Below are positions 35,858 through 47,890 of a stretch of DNA of 64,000 nucleotides, in pieces (the stretch's first letter is position 1; every line of letters starts with the position of its first letter). The DNA lies in NCBI RefSeq assembly GCF_018812025.1, contig NC_063054.1:6889582-6953581 (forward strand), in the 5' to 3' direction. The translations under genes were made by a program, and so were the position numbers. This DNA comes from Megalobrama amblycephala (Eukaryota; Chordata; Actinopteri; Cypriniformes; Xenocyprididae). The notes under the pieces are model-generated. The model saw only the letters and a program-made list of their open reading frames with translations, ran no database searches and was not told the DNA's origin.

Positions 35858-36482
35858 CTTTTGAGTGTGTAGCAGAGGTGTAGTCAAGCTTTGGACACTA
35901 TTTCTTCATAATTGTCTTTAATGGGCAGCTCTGTTGCTTAGTTACATGCATCCTGACATTGTTAAAACTGTCCTGTCTTGTCACATTTAAAATCCTCCAC
36001 ATTCAATTTAATTTCCTATTTCCTAGAGAAATGTAGTAGCATGTTGATCTGCCAGTCATGGATCTTTCATGCGGAGGACTTTCCTCATGTGTATTTGCAA
36101 TTTTCATATTGATTCATTTAAAAGTTAATGACCAAACGTATCTATATGTATCTTAATGGGTTGTGGGCAATATTAGCCATTAGAGTGTGCACGGACATGC
36201 ACTTCGAATTCTAATGGAAAAAGTAGACCATCCGGGTTGTAAAAGTTTCTATTGTTACCTTGATCCCTGTAGCTTTTTCTGCATGTTATATTTAATCCTA
36301 TCATTAGGGGGCACTCTAGTCAGTGAGGTACCTGTTAGCCTAAAAGGGGAAGGGAAGAAGCATTAGGTAGGAAGTGATGTGTTATCCACATGGAAAAGCT
36401 TTCTTACCTGTGTTGTTTTGTGTTTGTGCCTTGTTTTGAGGAACTTGTAGTTCTTAAACTCAAATGTAAGTACTATTGTTAG

Positions 36483-37509
36483 TAGAGATGCGAGAAACAA
36501 GGCTTTTCAAAGCTTGAAACAATTGCTTTGCGAAATGGTTCAATGTTTAAATGCATTCAAAACGCCACATTCTGGTGACCCCAGCTGGTCAAAACAGTGG
36601 AAATGCAATAAAAACTTAGGCCAAACATGCATAAAAAGACATTTTACAAACCAATTGTTTTATTGAAAGTGAAATATATCAAATGCAATTAACTAATAAG
36701 ATTAAATATCAAGTGTCTGTATATTGTGATCTTTTATCAATTTTTAGGGCTTTGTATTGTTTGTTCCATGGAAGGCTCAGCTAAACAGGCCAATAAGAGA
36801 CTATTAAATACAAAGTTCAGTCATGAAACTCTAACCGAGCGCTGATTGGTTCTTTCTACACCATGGCATCAGCCAATCGGGAGTAATTCCATATCCACGT
36901 AACCATATATATCGTACCCTAGCCTGCGATCGACAAGCTGCGCAACGTGAAGCGCTGTTATCCCTCCTCCTCCCCAGCGCCACCTGTAGAGATCTGCTAT
37001 GGGGGTTCTACCATTCTTGCAGCAGCCTCTTCCTTGTTGTTTTATTTGACTAAGCTGAACAATTTGTATTTGCTCAGCAGCAACAGCAGCAGCAGCAGTA
37101 ACTGCAGCAGCTGTAGCAGCAGCAACAGCGTAGCAGATCTCGTACGCCAAAATCAAGCCATGTATACTTCATACCCCATGCCAATAAATGCTGGTTGAAT
37201 TCAATCCACTCCGAAAGTTGTCATGATTGAACTACTATTATTCATTTTATTTATATTAATGTCTAATTAAAATGTCTCCATATGTATAAAACTGCTCAGA
37301 GATCAGGTAAAACCCATAGACACTTGTTCAATTGTTTGCCGCTGGGGGGCGATCTCAATGAATCCACATGATTATGGTTTCACTGGAATTTCGAAACGGT
37401 TATGACGGAACGAATCCTTGTGTACTGAAATCACTTGACTTTGACAGTTTACACGCTCCGAACCACAGATTCGAAACAAAAGATTCATGTTTCGAAAACG
37501 CCCATCACT
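36483..37509. mobile_element. 1027-bp hAT-type element
   Basis: Flanked by ATTGTTAG at 36475-36482 and 37510-37517 (exact 8-bp match). Ends TAGAGATGCGAG and, inverted, AGTGATGGGCG. The right subterminal region resembles the centre of family B (GATTCATGTTTCGAAAACGCCC). A CAG-rich stretch lies inside. No transposase frame. Confidence 0.8.
37077..37137 (+). repeat. Imperfect CAG/CAA repeat cluster
   Basis: About 60 bases rich in CAG, CAA and GCAGCTGTAGCAG, inside the hAT element. It gives poly-Ser or poly-Ala/Val in different frames and is not evidence of a gene. Confidence 0.85.
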
Positions 37510-38079
37510 ATTGTTAGCACTTTGATGTTTGGTAGGGTTTGTAAATATGTTTGTAAATGGATAACACCAAGCACATGCTTATTATCTGTTTGTTTGATGC
37601 AGAGGGTTTATCATGTAAGCATGAGAAAACAGCTCAACTACAAACAGGAGCTAGACCAAAATGATTAATTGTCTTTGTTCAGCAAACAACATCCTTTCCA
37701 TTTATTGTTCATCTCCTGAGCTACAATTCATCAACATTACCAACAGCTGCTTGGATACTTGTTTGCAGGCTGATGTGGCTTTATCAACATTGCACTTAAG
37801 TACTGTTTCATCTCACACTTTCTACTCCAAAGACTGAGCTCTTGGTAGCCAAAAATGCTACTTGAAGTCTGAACTAGTTGGTGTTTCCCTCACCATGCCT
37901 AACCATGCCTGAGAGAAAAACACTATTTTGTGAAGTAGCTAACAAAGCATAATCAGATGCAACTTTTTTTAGTAAGAGTAATACAGCATTGTCTCCATCG
38001 TACAATATGTTTTAAAATTAATTGCAGGCTTATCAACACAAGCCATCCAGCATTTATTAATATGATATTCTAATATCGA

Positions 38080-38557
38080 TCTAGCTTACGGCAGTGTGCA
38101 ACAGTGTCTCACAGCAGCCACCGAGCGAAAGCACAGAGTAACGTTATAACATCATTTTCAACACAGTCAAATGTATCTAATATGATAAACAGAGCTGTGT
38201 TACCTCATACTCATGACCGGAAAAGCGGAAGTGGCGCCGGCGACTGTAGCATAATAAAAGTTCTGCTGCTCGCGGCGTGTGTTGCGCAATCGCTCCAGCA
38301 GCCTCGTCCAGCTCCTACAACACACTACTACAGTAATACAGTACTCCTACTACTTCATACTACAGTAACGTTAATACTCGCATCCATGAACATGATTTCT
38401 TCCTGAGTCCCGTCCCGATTCTTTTGCACCGGCCGTTGAGGTGAAGACCAATGTCCCAAGATTCTACACTCTAAACTTGGTGTCATCAAGCTACGCCTTT
38501 GTTTTGAATAGGCCTCTAGCGACCTCTAGCAGACAGAAAATATTACATATTGCACCT
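38080..38557. mobile_element. TTAA element, family D copy 3 (right part)
   Basis: The right end reads, inverted, AGGTGCAATATGTAATATTTTC and abuts TTAA 38558-38561. The interior matches D2 (CATCCATGAACATGATTTCT, TCATCAAGCTACG). The left end could not be placed; 38080 is an estimate. The right TTAA is also the left TTAA of the piggyBac element that follows. Confidence 0.65.
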
Positions 38558-38561
38558 TTAA

Positions 38562-39398
38562 CCCTTAAATGCATGACTGTTTCGCCAATCATTCTTACAT
38601 ATTCGGGTCTTTATCGACCCGGATCTATATCTAACACGGAAGGATCTCTACCTGTCGTGATAATATAAAAATCCTCTGATATTAGAGTAACAATTACAGA
38701 AGAATAAAATAAATCATATTTTGTTACCTTTTGGAGCTTGAATGGGCTCCGTTTGAGCAGATGTTTTATGCCATCATCACTGTCCTCGTCAGAGCTCATT
38801 TCCAAGTAAATTCAACAAATAATATGCTATTTTTATGTTTGAGGTCACGAATATGAGCCCATTCGCGATCTCAAACATATTCTCAAAACTATATAATTTT
38901 CAACATCTTCAAAATCAATATTTCGATCGCTAACAGCTTCACCAGATCCATCCAGTGACAGTTACAGTCATATTTGATTGCGTTCAGTATTTGGTCTGCA
39001 GTAAATCGCTGAGCCATTTCATGTTTTGCTTATTCTTTTGTTTTTTGTCTGAATGGATCGTCACTTCATCATTGTGTATCAGACATTGCCACCTTGTGGA
39101 ATAAAGGTGAATTGCACTTATTCCGTCATCTAAGATTCAATTATTGTTGTGCAGAAAAAAATATACGTACACTTATACACACCTCGGGTCGATAGTGACC
39201 CTATGCAATTTTGACAAAAAATGAATACAAAAATAGGCATTCTTTTATAATTTTATGATTTTTTTCTTGTTATATTCTTTATAATGAATTGATTGAGGAA
39301 TACCAAGAAGGTTGATGTCTAACTTTAAAAAATGAACGAGGAAGAGGGTAGTGAATGATGTCCCGGGTCACTAAAGACCTGAGGTATGAATTTAAGGG
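38562..39398 (-). mobile_element. Non-autonomous piggyBac element with transposase relic
   Basis: Starts CCCTTAAATGCATGACTG and ends GGTATGAATTTAAGGG, flanked by TTAA (38558-38561, 39399-39402): canonical piggyBac ends. The minus strand holds a start-like MAQRFTADQ..NAI (39018 downward), then after stops SSDEDSDDGIKHLL (about 38800-38760). This resembles the acidic N-terminal leader of piggyBac transposases; the catalytic part is absent. Subterminal GGGTC...GACCC palindromes lie near both ends. Confidence 0.85.
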
Positions 39399-39402
39399 TT
39401 AA

Positions 39403-40013
39403 TACACAGCTCATTGAAACATGGAAGTACCTCATTTTCTTTATGCAGCATGAAAACAAATGTTTTGAAAGCAAGTGTTACAGGCTATCTTTGGAATACT
39501 CATTTCAACATGCAACAATTTGGGACACTAATTCTAATTTCAAATACTATTTAGGATGGATAGTATGCGAATTGAGACACAGTAATTCTCTCATGAGTGA
39601 GTCATTCAATCATTGTTTCAACCAGTTCGCTCAAAAATGCTGATATGGTTAGAAACAAAACAAGCATGGTCCATATGAGTTATTCGTTGATTGATTCATT
39701 CAAATGATTTGTTTGAAAACACTAGACATTTCAAAGTACACGTGTGTTTCTCGGAATTACAGTTCAGCATTCGTGGCTTTGTTTGGAACATTTTCTTTGG
39801 CAAAGAAGGCAGACAAAGTGGCAACATTAAAATATAAGTTACTGTTGTATAAAAGTCTGATTTTGTCACTCAAATAACTTCTAACATACCACGCCGTTGA
39901 GACTAGTTCAAACGTCATGTTTTCGAATTAGCAGGACTTGGACACATTAGAGACTTACAGTATAGCAAGATCCTATTTCTGTCATGTAAGAACGTATAAA
40001 GAACGTAGGCCTA
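39403..40013. other. Unassigned DNA with a repeat fragment
   Basis: TTAGGATGGATAGTATGCGAATTG (39551-39575 region) resembles one end of the same fish repeat seen near 35652. The rest is unassigned. Confidence 0.35.
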
Positions 40014-40379
40014 CAGTCAAACCAAAATTTATTCAGACACCTTGAACATTTCATTCATTACACAGTTTATTCACTATAATTAAAAAAAAAAGGTAATAAA
40101 ATATGACAAGATCTCAGAGTTAAACTGTCAGAAAAAAAATAATTTTAATTATGTCAGATAACACTTAAGCAAAACATGATCAGGTCAAAGTGTCTCAATA
40201 ATTTTTGGTTCCAAATTTTTTATCAGTTTTACTGGTAGTCCACCGTATGAAGAATTTTTGGGTATAATATGTCACAGTTTACTATATTTTTTTATCCTAA
40301 CTAACATAAATGAACTATAGTGTCCTGCACCCACTAGTAAAAATATATAAAAATGTCTGAATATTTTTTGGTTTGACTG
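40014..40379. mobile_element. 366-bp Tc1/mariner-type MITE
   Basis: Starts CAGTCAAACCAAAATTTATT and ends, inverted, CAGTCAAACCAAAAAATATT; TA flanks at 40012-40013 and 40380-40381. No transposase. Confidence 0.9.
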
Positions 40380-40728
40380 TATGAACTCTTGATTCATTTA
40401 TATGCCATTTACATTAAATCCTAATTATCCTATGCCTGTATTTTAGGTATGACTGTGAAAAAGTTGTTTCCTCAGATATCACCATAATTCTTTGTCCTAA
40501 GCTAGAGTTCTCACTTAGCTCCAGTTCTGAAAGTGTTCAGTCAGCAGCCAGACCTACAACTAATACTATGGGCACCTGCCTTAAATTATTGCATTTTCTC
40601 ACCTGAGGCAGATTTTTCTTTTGTGATATGAGGAATGACTTAAGCCTGAAAAAAGGTGGAATTTTCCCAGAGGTGAATATATTTTTAACATCATTTTCTT
40701 GGTAGGGTAAGCAGCTCCTTTCAGTGTT

Positions 40729-40729
<1 letters not shown>

Positions 40730-40783
<54 letters not shown>
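40730..40783 (+). repeat. (CT)n(CA)n microsatellite
   Basis: CT repeats followed by a short CA run. Confidence 0.95.
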
Positions 40784-41401
40784 TATCCCTGTTTTTCTTC
40801 ATAGATGTCAGATATTTTTATGGTGCATGCTACAAATAGAATGCTCTGTTGCATACAGTGTGCGTTCGTAAGATTAGGTAAAAAAAATCATGTATAGTTC
40901 CCTTTTCTATAAATGTAAAGTTAGAAAAGATACAAAACATAGGCTACATGTACTTGGCTCTCAGAGGAACAGTAAAGTTTTAAAAGAAATTAAATGACCC
41001 AAGATGGTGTTTTGAGTCAATGTCAGCCCGATGGGGAGCTGTAATGAGCAAGATGAGTGTGTTGGCCTCCAAGACTGCAGGCGCTGGGCAAAGGTCTTCA
41101 CTTCACTAGATTTTTCACTATGATAGATGTGGCCAGAAGCAACCAGCCTGCCCTTAGGTTTAACCACAGCTGTTCCTCAATTATTTCCATTCAACAGCTT
41201 CCTTCCTTGTCATCATTAAACATGAGGAGAAGATTTTCTGCATCTTCTAGACAAAAGGACAGTGGGGATAATTATATTCATCTAATGTTTTGTCAGTCTG
41301 GGCATTTTAAAACTGCATAGCACATTTTTGTTTTTGTTATTAAATAAAATAAATAAAAAATATATTAAATAATCTGAGACGTAGTATTATTATTATTACA
41401 T
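40784..41401. other. Unassigned, apparently non-repetitive DNA
   Basis: No repeat ends or convincing frame. 41030-41200 is less AT-rich than its surroundings. Confidence 0.35.
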
Positions 41402-41820
41402 TAACACTTTACAATACGGGGCACTAATATAGTTGGAAATTGAAATCCATGGCTTAGTGTGGATGTCAAAACCATAATGACATATTACTTAATTAGTTAA
41501 TAGTCATGTGCCTCAACAAAGTCATTAGTTAATAGTTAATTAAAGCAGACAATTTGAAGTTGAAGTACATGGCTTCGAACCATTGTGGTAATTAGCACAT
41601 TAACTTACACTATTAGTTAATAAAATGTTATTAAGGAATTAATACATTATGACACATTTAATTAATAACATTTAATTATCTATAACATATAGAAATTGTA
41701 TTAGTTGCTGATGCAGGAATCATATATGGTTTAGTTCTTCATGAGTCATAATAAAACATGATTATCTTGCATTAGTTAAGCATGAATAGCATATTAGTGC
41801 ACCTGTATTGTAAAGTGTTA
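41402..41820. mobile_element. 419-bp foldback MITE
   Basis: Starts TAACACTTTACAATACGGGG and ends, inverted, TAACACTTTACAATACAGG; both arms continue into GCACTAATAT. Related in its TAACACTTTA start to the foldback element at 44261-46610. Confidence 0.8.
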
Positions 41821-42454
41821 CTACCATTATTTTCTTTAATTTGTCAAAGCATTTTGCAAATATTTCTGGTTTATGGAATGAAGTAAATTCATCAACTCAT
41901 CTGTGTTTAAAAGGTGACACTTCTAGCAGTCTACCATAACAGACTGCTTGTAATTATTGCTTTATTCTAACATAAAGTCCTTGGAATCCCTCCGTCTCCC
42001 GTAAATTCAAGTTTGAGCAGTATGCTTCATTAGGTCACAGTTACAAACGTATCATTTGGAGTAGATGGAGAACTGAGGTTGTTCGCATCTATTCAACAGA
42101 CATGAAGAACAGAATTGTTTAGACTTAAGACCAAACCTTTAAAGGTAAATTGTGTCATTTTTTTTACTTTAATGACATCCATAATTTGCCTTATTAAGGA
42201 GTGAAAACACTTAATGCAGGAACAAGCTGACAGAACTGCACAATTGCCAATATATTTATTTGGACTGGTGATTAAACATTTTTACTAATTAAACAGTTTT
42301 CAAGTGATTTAATAATGATAAATCACTTAGATACAGTTGATCATGATGAATTCATGATGAATTGATTTAAATTTGTAATCACAAATATATTTTGCAGTTA
42401 ATCCCCCAAATGAATGTAGAAACAGTTAACTGATACTGTGCCTTATACAGTTTA

Positions 42455-42512
<58 letters not shown>

Positions 42513-42583
42513 TGTATAAGTCACATTTAATCATCTCAGTATTTTCTGTAAAACATGCAGCATCATGCCCTAAATAATCTAAT
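41821..42583. other. Unassigned DNA with a (TA)n array
   Basis: A TA microsatellite at about 42462-42511; otherwise nothing recognised. Confidence 0.5.
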
Positions 42584-42587
42584 TTAA

Positions 42588-43264
42588 AGGTCCCGTTTTT
42601 TCATGTTTTTTTGAAGCTTTGATTGTGTTTATGTGTGCAATTAAATGTGTTCATGTTTCGGTGTAAAAAAATTATTTTTATATATTTTTCACATAATTTA
42701 CTTATCTGTATACCGCTGTTTCCACTGTCATAAAAACGGGCTGATGACTTCCTTGTTCTATGAAGTCCCTCCTTCAGAAATACGTAACGAGTTCTGATTG
42801 TGCCAGCGGTTCCTGTGTTGTGATTCGACAGCAGCTTAGCGCTCCTTGCCCGGAAAGGTCACGCCTCTTACCATAACGTGGAGATGCACGCGCTCAGTGT
42901 TATTGTAAACATGTCTTTAATTTTACCCTATCAATTTGAGCCGGAATCAGACCCGGTGATTGGACTGCGGGATGAAAATAACAGCGTTTCGACGACATGG
43001 CGACAAACACTCTACAAACGCAACTCTTGTGTATTCCTGTGGGCGGAGGTTAGTCAAAAAACTGTTTTAGTGATGTCATTAAAGAAGGAAGTAGAGGGAT
43101 GTAGTCCAAACTGGCCGTTCGATGTAGGCGACTTCTGTTAAATAAAATATCTCGCTTGGCATTGAACTTTGAGCTTTAAAATTTTACAGATTTTATTTAT
43201 ACTCTAACAACAACATTACACACTAACTAAAGTTTGAAACATGGGATCACGAAGAACGGGACCT
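42588..43264 (+). mobile_element. TTAA element, family C copy 1, with conserved short frame
   Basis: 677 bases, starts AGGTCCCGTTTTTTC and ends, inverted, AGGTCCCGTTCTTCGTG; TTAA at 42584-42587 and 43265-43268. Copy 2 (55062-55738) has exactly the same length in reverse orientation. A plus-strand frame from 42878 reads MEMHALSVIVNMSLILPYQF and continues through EPESDPVIGLRDENN; the same frame is kept in copy 2 up to STTWRQT. A donor-like GCGGAG|GTTAGT follows near 43050. The AGG end fits Kolobok. The LPYQFEP phrase reminds me of transposon-associated P2X7-like fish proteins, but this is a weak inference. Confidence 0.85.
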
Positions 43265-43268
43265 TTAA

Positions 43269-44260
43269 AGACATTATAGCCAGTCCCTCAAAATCAACAT
43301 AATATTGCATTCTTGCAAACCTGCATTATTTAGCATTTTTAACTCATCATTGGTAATTTAAACAAAACAAAACAAAACAAAACAAAAATAATAATAATCA
43401 CAAAAATGCGATTAGACTTGAAGGGGGTGGATTCTGAAATCCACTGCTGCTTCAATGTATATCTTTTAAGTGATTTATAATCAAGGCATTAATCAATAAT
43501 CAGTATTTATCCTTCTACACATGATTTTTAATTGACGTTCAAGCTTATGAGATTTTAACTTAGTCATAGAATTATATGTTAAAAGCATTTATTTTTCATT
43601 TTCATGTTCAAACACTAGAGAGCAATGATGAATATTGTCTGAACCTTTCACTTTCCAAGTTTATCTATTTCTTAGCCAATCAGAATCATTCGACCTGAAG
43701 TAATGTTGTTTAGTAACTTGCGTAAGGTATAATTGCTGTGGAAATGTGAATGTAGAGAGAGTGACCTATGAACTCCTTCTGAGTGTTGAAGCTGAATTTT
43801 GCTGATGAAACCACAAACTATTCTTCAGTAAAATTTTCTTCAATTTATTTTATTTATCATATCTGGTCTTTGGGTCTTATATGTAAAATCCCCTACAGAG
43901 TTTACTTACTAATGCATGCTTTTCACAAGGCTACAGATGTTGCGCACTTGATGTCGTCGGTGTCGTCAGTCACTGGTCTGTGTGAAATGAGGCGAAAGTG
44001 ATCAATAAATTTAATTGTGGTAAAAAATAAATATTGTAAATCGAAAATCTGGTCTTGTTAATACATGGGTATTAATACGGACCATTTACAGGTAAAAAAA
44101 AAATGCACGTTTGGATAGATGCTGAAACATATAATATGGACGTATGGACATTCATATGTGAACATTATGTATTTACCGCTAAAAATGTATGTTTACAAAT
44201 CTTTTATGTCATAAAGATATCTATAATTGCTCTTTTGCTATTTTATAGATAGATTTGTAA
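43269..44260. other. Unassigned AT-rich DNA
   Basis: A short AAAAC repeat near 43362-43386. No gene or repeat ends recognised. Confidence 0.4.
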
Positions 44261-44579
44261 AACACTTTATAATAACTGCTTGCTATGAAGCATTAGTTAA
44301 GCATTAATAGAGTTGATTCATCACTTATAAAGCATTAATAGACATTAGTAAGCAGTTTATAAATACAGCTATAAATGCTTTATTATTGATTTATAAGCAT
44401 ATCTATAATGTGTTTAATAATTCTATTTTCATACTTTATTAATAATCAATTTATCATTTCTAAATTAAGTATTACATTATTTACAAACCAGTTATTTAGG
44501 AGTTCTCAGTGGTTCATAAGATAATTTAGGAAGTGTAAGTAAATGATTAATAAACTATGTAAACATTCATTTAAATAAA

Positions 44580-46157
44580 TTAAATTTTTCACTCTTTGTT
44601 ATATTGCAGCTATTTGCTAAAATCATTTAAGTTCATTTTTTTCCTCATTAATGTACACACAGCACCCCATATTGACAGAAAAACACAGAATTGTTGACAT
44701 TTTTGCAGATTTATTAAAAAAGAAAAACTGAAATATCACATGGTCCTAAGTATTCAGACCCTTTGCTGTGACACTCATATATTTAACTCAGGTGCTGTCC
44801 ATTTCTTCTGAACATCCTTGAGATGGTTCTACACCTTCATTTGAGTCCAGCTGTGTTTGATTATACTGATTGGACTTGATTAGGAAAGCCACACACCTGT
44901 CTATATAAGACCTTACAGCTCACAGTGCATGTCAGAGCAAATGAGAATCATGAGGTCAAAGGAACTGCCTGAAGAGCTCAGAGACAGAATTGTGGCAAGG
45001 CACAGATCTGGCCAAGGTTACAAAAAATTCTGCTGCACTTAAGGTTCCTAAGAGCACAGTGGCCTCCATAATCCTTAAATGGAAGACGTTTGGGACGACC
45101 AGAACCCTTCCTAGAGCTGGCCGTCTGGCCAAACTGAGCTATCGGGGGAGAAGAGCCTTGGTGAGAGAGGTAAAGAAGAACCCAAAGATCATTGTAACTG
45201 AGCTCCAGAGATGCAGTCGGGAGATGGGAGAAAGTTGAAGAAAGTCAACCATCACTGCAGCCCTCCACCAGTCGGGGCTTTATGGCAGAGTGGCCCGACG
45301 GAAGCCTCTCCTCAGTGCAAGACGCATGGAGTTTGCTAAAAAAACACCTGAAGGACTCCAAGTTGGTGAGAAATAAGATTCTCTGGTCTGATGAGACCGA
45401 GATAGAACTTTTTGGCCTTAATTCTAAGCAGTATGTGTGGAGAAAATCAGGCACTGCTCATCACCTGTCCAATACAGTCCCAACAGTGAAGCATGGTGGT
45501 GGCAGCATCATGCTGTGGGGGTGTTTTTCAGCTGCAGGGACAGGACGACTGGATGCAATCGAGGGAAAGATAAATGCGGCCAAGTACAGGGATATCCTGG
45601 ACGAAAATCTTCTCCAGAGTGCTCAGGACCTCAGACTGGGCCAAAGGTTTACCTTCCAAGAAGACAATGACCCTAAGCACACAGCTAAAATAACAAAGGA
45701 GTGGCTTCATAACAACTCCGTGACTGTTCTTGAATGGCCCAGCCAGAGCCCTGACTTGAGCATCTCTGGAGAGACCTAAAAATGTCTGTCCACCAACGTT
45801 TACCATCCAACCTGACAGAACTGGAGAGGATCTGCAAGGAGAAATGGCAGAGGATCCCCAAATCCAGGTGTGAAAAGACTGTTCGCAAAAAGACTCATGG
45901 CTGTATTAGATCAAAAGGGTACTTCTACTAAATACTGAGCAAAGGGTCTGAATACTTAGGACCATGTGATATTTCAGTTTTTCTTTTTTAATAAATCTGC
46001 AAAAATGTCAACAATTCTGTGTTTTTCTGTCAATATGGGGTGCTGTGTGTACATTAATGAGGACAATAAACGAACTTAAATGATTTTAGCAAATAGCTGC
46101 AATATAACAGAAAGAGTGAAAAATTTAGGGGGGTCTGAATACTTTCCGTACCCACTG
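44580..46157 (+). mobile_element. Tc1-like transposon, left tip deleted
   Basis: Long inverted repeats (about 44580-44765 and 45938-46126) share GATATTTCAGTTTTTCTTTT and ATTTTTGCAGATTTATTAAA. The right tip continues to GGAAAGTATTCAGACCCCCC and CAGTGGGTA (inverted) before TA at 46158-46159. The corresponding outer 30 or so bases are missing on the left. With one tip gone it cannot be mobilised normally. Confidence 0.88.
44941..45932 (+). pseudogene. Tc1-like transposase, inactivated
   Basis: The start MRSKELPEELRDRIVARHRS is followed by a frame change to LKVPKSTVASIILKWK and RTLPRAGRLAKLS (paired-type DNA-binding helices). The DDE domain follows in a frame from about 45282: [15 protein letters not shown] (first D), [15 protein letters not shown], and [18 protein letters not shown] (second D). 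At SPDL the sequence jumps to SISGET and stop: roughly ten bases of the NPIE(H)LW motif are deleted at about 45756, removing the third acidic residue from the frame. Several frameshifts, about 340 codons overall. Confidence 0.88.
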
Positions 46158-46703
46158 TATAGTAATAGTTACTTAGTGTGTTAATAAATGCTTTATTAAC
46201 ACATATTCCTACTGCAATTCATGATTAATTCAGGAAATTCTAAAACATTTAGAAGCAGTCAGTTAACTATTTTTGTGAGCTCATCTAAAGTGAGGACTAT
46301 TTATGCTTTGTAAAGCTTTTATAAATGAGATTTAAGGGTTCAGTGATCTTCTGCACTGCTGTTCTCTAATGTTTTAAAGTTAGTACTGAGGTAGTTTTGA
46401 CACTAGGAATATGGGTTAAAGCATATATTAACACACTACGTAACTATTACTATATGTCTAAATAATAAGATGCATACTGTAAATGTACATTTAAATAGTT
46501 TATTAATCATTTACTTACACATTCTAAATGATCTTATGAACCACTGACAACTCCTAAATAACTGGTTTGTGAATCTAATGCTTCATAGCGTGAGCTATTA
46601 TAAAGTGTTACCGATACATTTTAGATGTCTTAACCCTGTTGTGGCAGAAATTCGACTCGACTCACTACATAAAAGATAAACTCATCCAATTGTCTTTAAA
46701 GGA

Positions 46704-46709
46704 TTTATT
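46704..46709 (-). terminator. Polyadenylation signal of the solo LTR
   Basis: AATAAA on the minus strand, about 70 bases from the LTR 3' end; with the TATA box it suggests a short R region. Confidence 0.6.
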
Positions 46710-46789
46710 TCTTGCAAGAAAGGTCAGACAGTCATACAGAAATACAAGTAGCTGCAGAGTGTAAGGTAAAGAACAAAAGCTTCCCCTCA

Positions 46790-46797
46790 CTTTTATA
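46790..46797 (-). promoter_or_regulatory. TATA box of the solo LTR
   Basis: TATAAAAG on the minus strand, about 230 bases from the LTR 5' end and about 85 upstream of AATAAA. Confidence 0.6.
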
Positions 46798-47032
46798 TCT
46801 CTAACCTCCAAGGCCGAAGCCTCTGTCCTTTTACCATATTAGGAACATCTCTTAGCGGCTGTAACTTTCCACACATTGTTAGCACAGACATGTTTTTAAC
46901 GTACATCTTGCATGTTCCCATACCATATCTTGCTCTTTCTATTTCTAACATCATATCATATTCCATAAGCATTATATTTCACAAGAATACAGGTAAAAAT
47001 CATATGAAAAATTTAAATTTCCACAACAACCC

Positions 47033-47890
47033 TACCCCCAAACCCAAACATAACCATTTTATAGAGGATATAAAAAGAATGTACAAAACGTAATGGACAG
47101 AAATGTATAGGAAAATTACAAGTTTAGTAACAATATAGCTTCTGAATATGAACTTCTCATTCAAATGCACATCGCCCATATATATAAGTAAAAAAAAAAA
47201 GTTCTGATCAAATGAAGGACAAGTCAAATCCATTTTTTGTGTTGTTTAGAGATTCATTAATGAGGAAATCCTAATATGCCACCATTCCCCAAACTAAGAC
47301 TGTCTGTGAGTGAAATACAGAGAAGATCAGTTAGATGGTCGGGTCTCCCACCAGTGATGAGACGGGAATTGAGGATTATTGGAGGATAATGTGGAGAGAT
47401 TGAGCAGCTGAAGAAGTGTGACTCTGCCTGTGGCTGCTTTACTTCATTAGCTCCCATAGTCACACAAACCCTCACTGGGATCCTTCAGAGAGAAAACTCG
47501 CATAACCAGCTTCCCAGTGTGGCTCATTACAGGAGACCAAGATCACTGTCTGTCACTACAGGCGTTATCTACTTCCAGATCAGCTCGGTGAATGCTTAGC
47601 AGCACAGACTCGTAATAACACTGGCGTGAGATCAATGCCTGAGGAAAAAGGCTGCATCTGTTCATACACTCATCCACCTGTACATGATACTCCTGTAAAT
47701 TGTCAACACGTCTACAAACTCTTTCCTATGAAATCAAATGTCTTATTCATAGTCTAACTGGGTGAGCAAGAAAGTTGAAGGGACTGTAGTTTAAAATGCT
47801 CCAAGCTACAGTAATTCTCCTTTTCCTGCATACTATCCAGATTTTTTAATAAGGCATTCATAGGTTGAGATATATATATATCTGTCTGTC
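47033..47890. other. Unassigned, partly non-repetitive DNA
   Basis: 47240-47650 has near-average GC, no recognised repeat and no convincing exon. A possible conserved noncoding stretch, unproven. Confidence 0.35.

Larger units (their letters stand above)
44261..46610. mobile_element. Foldback MITE split by a Tc1 insertion
   Basis: Left end AACACTTTATAATAACTGC and inverted right end AACACTTTATAATAGCTCACG, both followed by GCTATGAAGCATTAG. The phrase AACCAGTTATTTAGGAGTT and its surroundings occur in both arms. The left arm (about 317 bases) is shorter than the right (about 450), consistent with a deletion at the left Tc1 junction. Confidence 0.75.
46637..47028 (-). mobile_element. 392-bp solo LTR (minus strand)
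   Basis: Ends TGTTGTGG and CCACAACA form an exact 8-bp inverted terminus with TG...CA. ACCC flanks both sides (46633-46636, 47029-47032), a 4-bp duplication. On the minus strand a TATAAAAG box lies at 46790-46797 and AATAAA at 46704-46709, in correct order. No internal retroelement sequence adjoins, so it is the solo LTR left by recombination of an old LTR retrotransposon or endogenous retrovirus. Confidence 0.8.

Noticed and set aside
37077..37137. CAG-rich run as a poly-glutamine exon
   Set aside because: It lies inside a hAT element with an exact 8-bp duplication; no frame or splice support.
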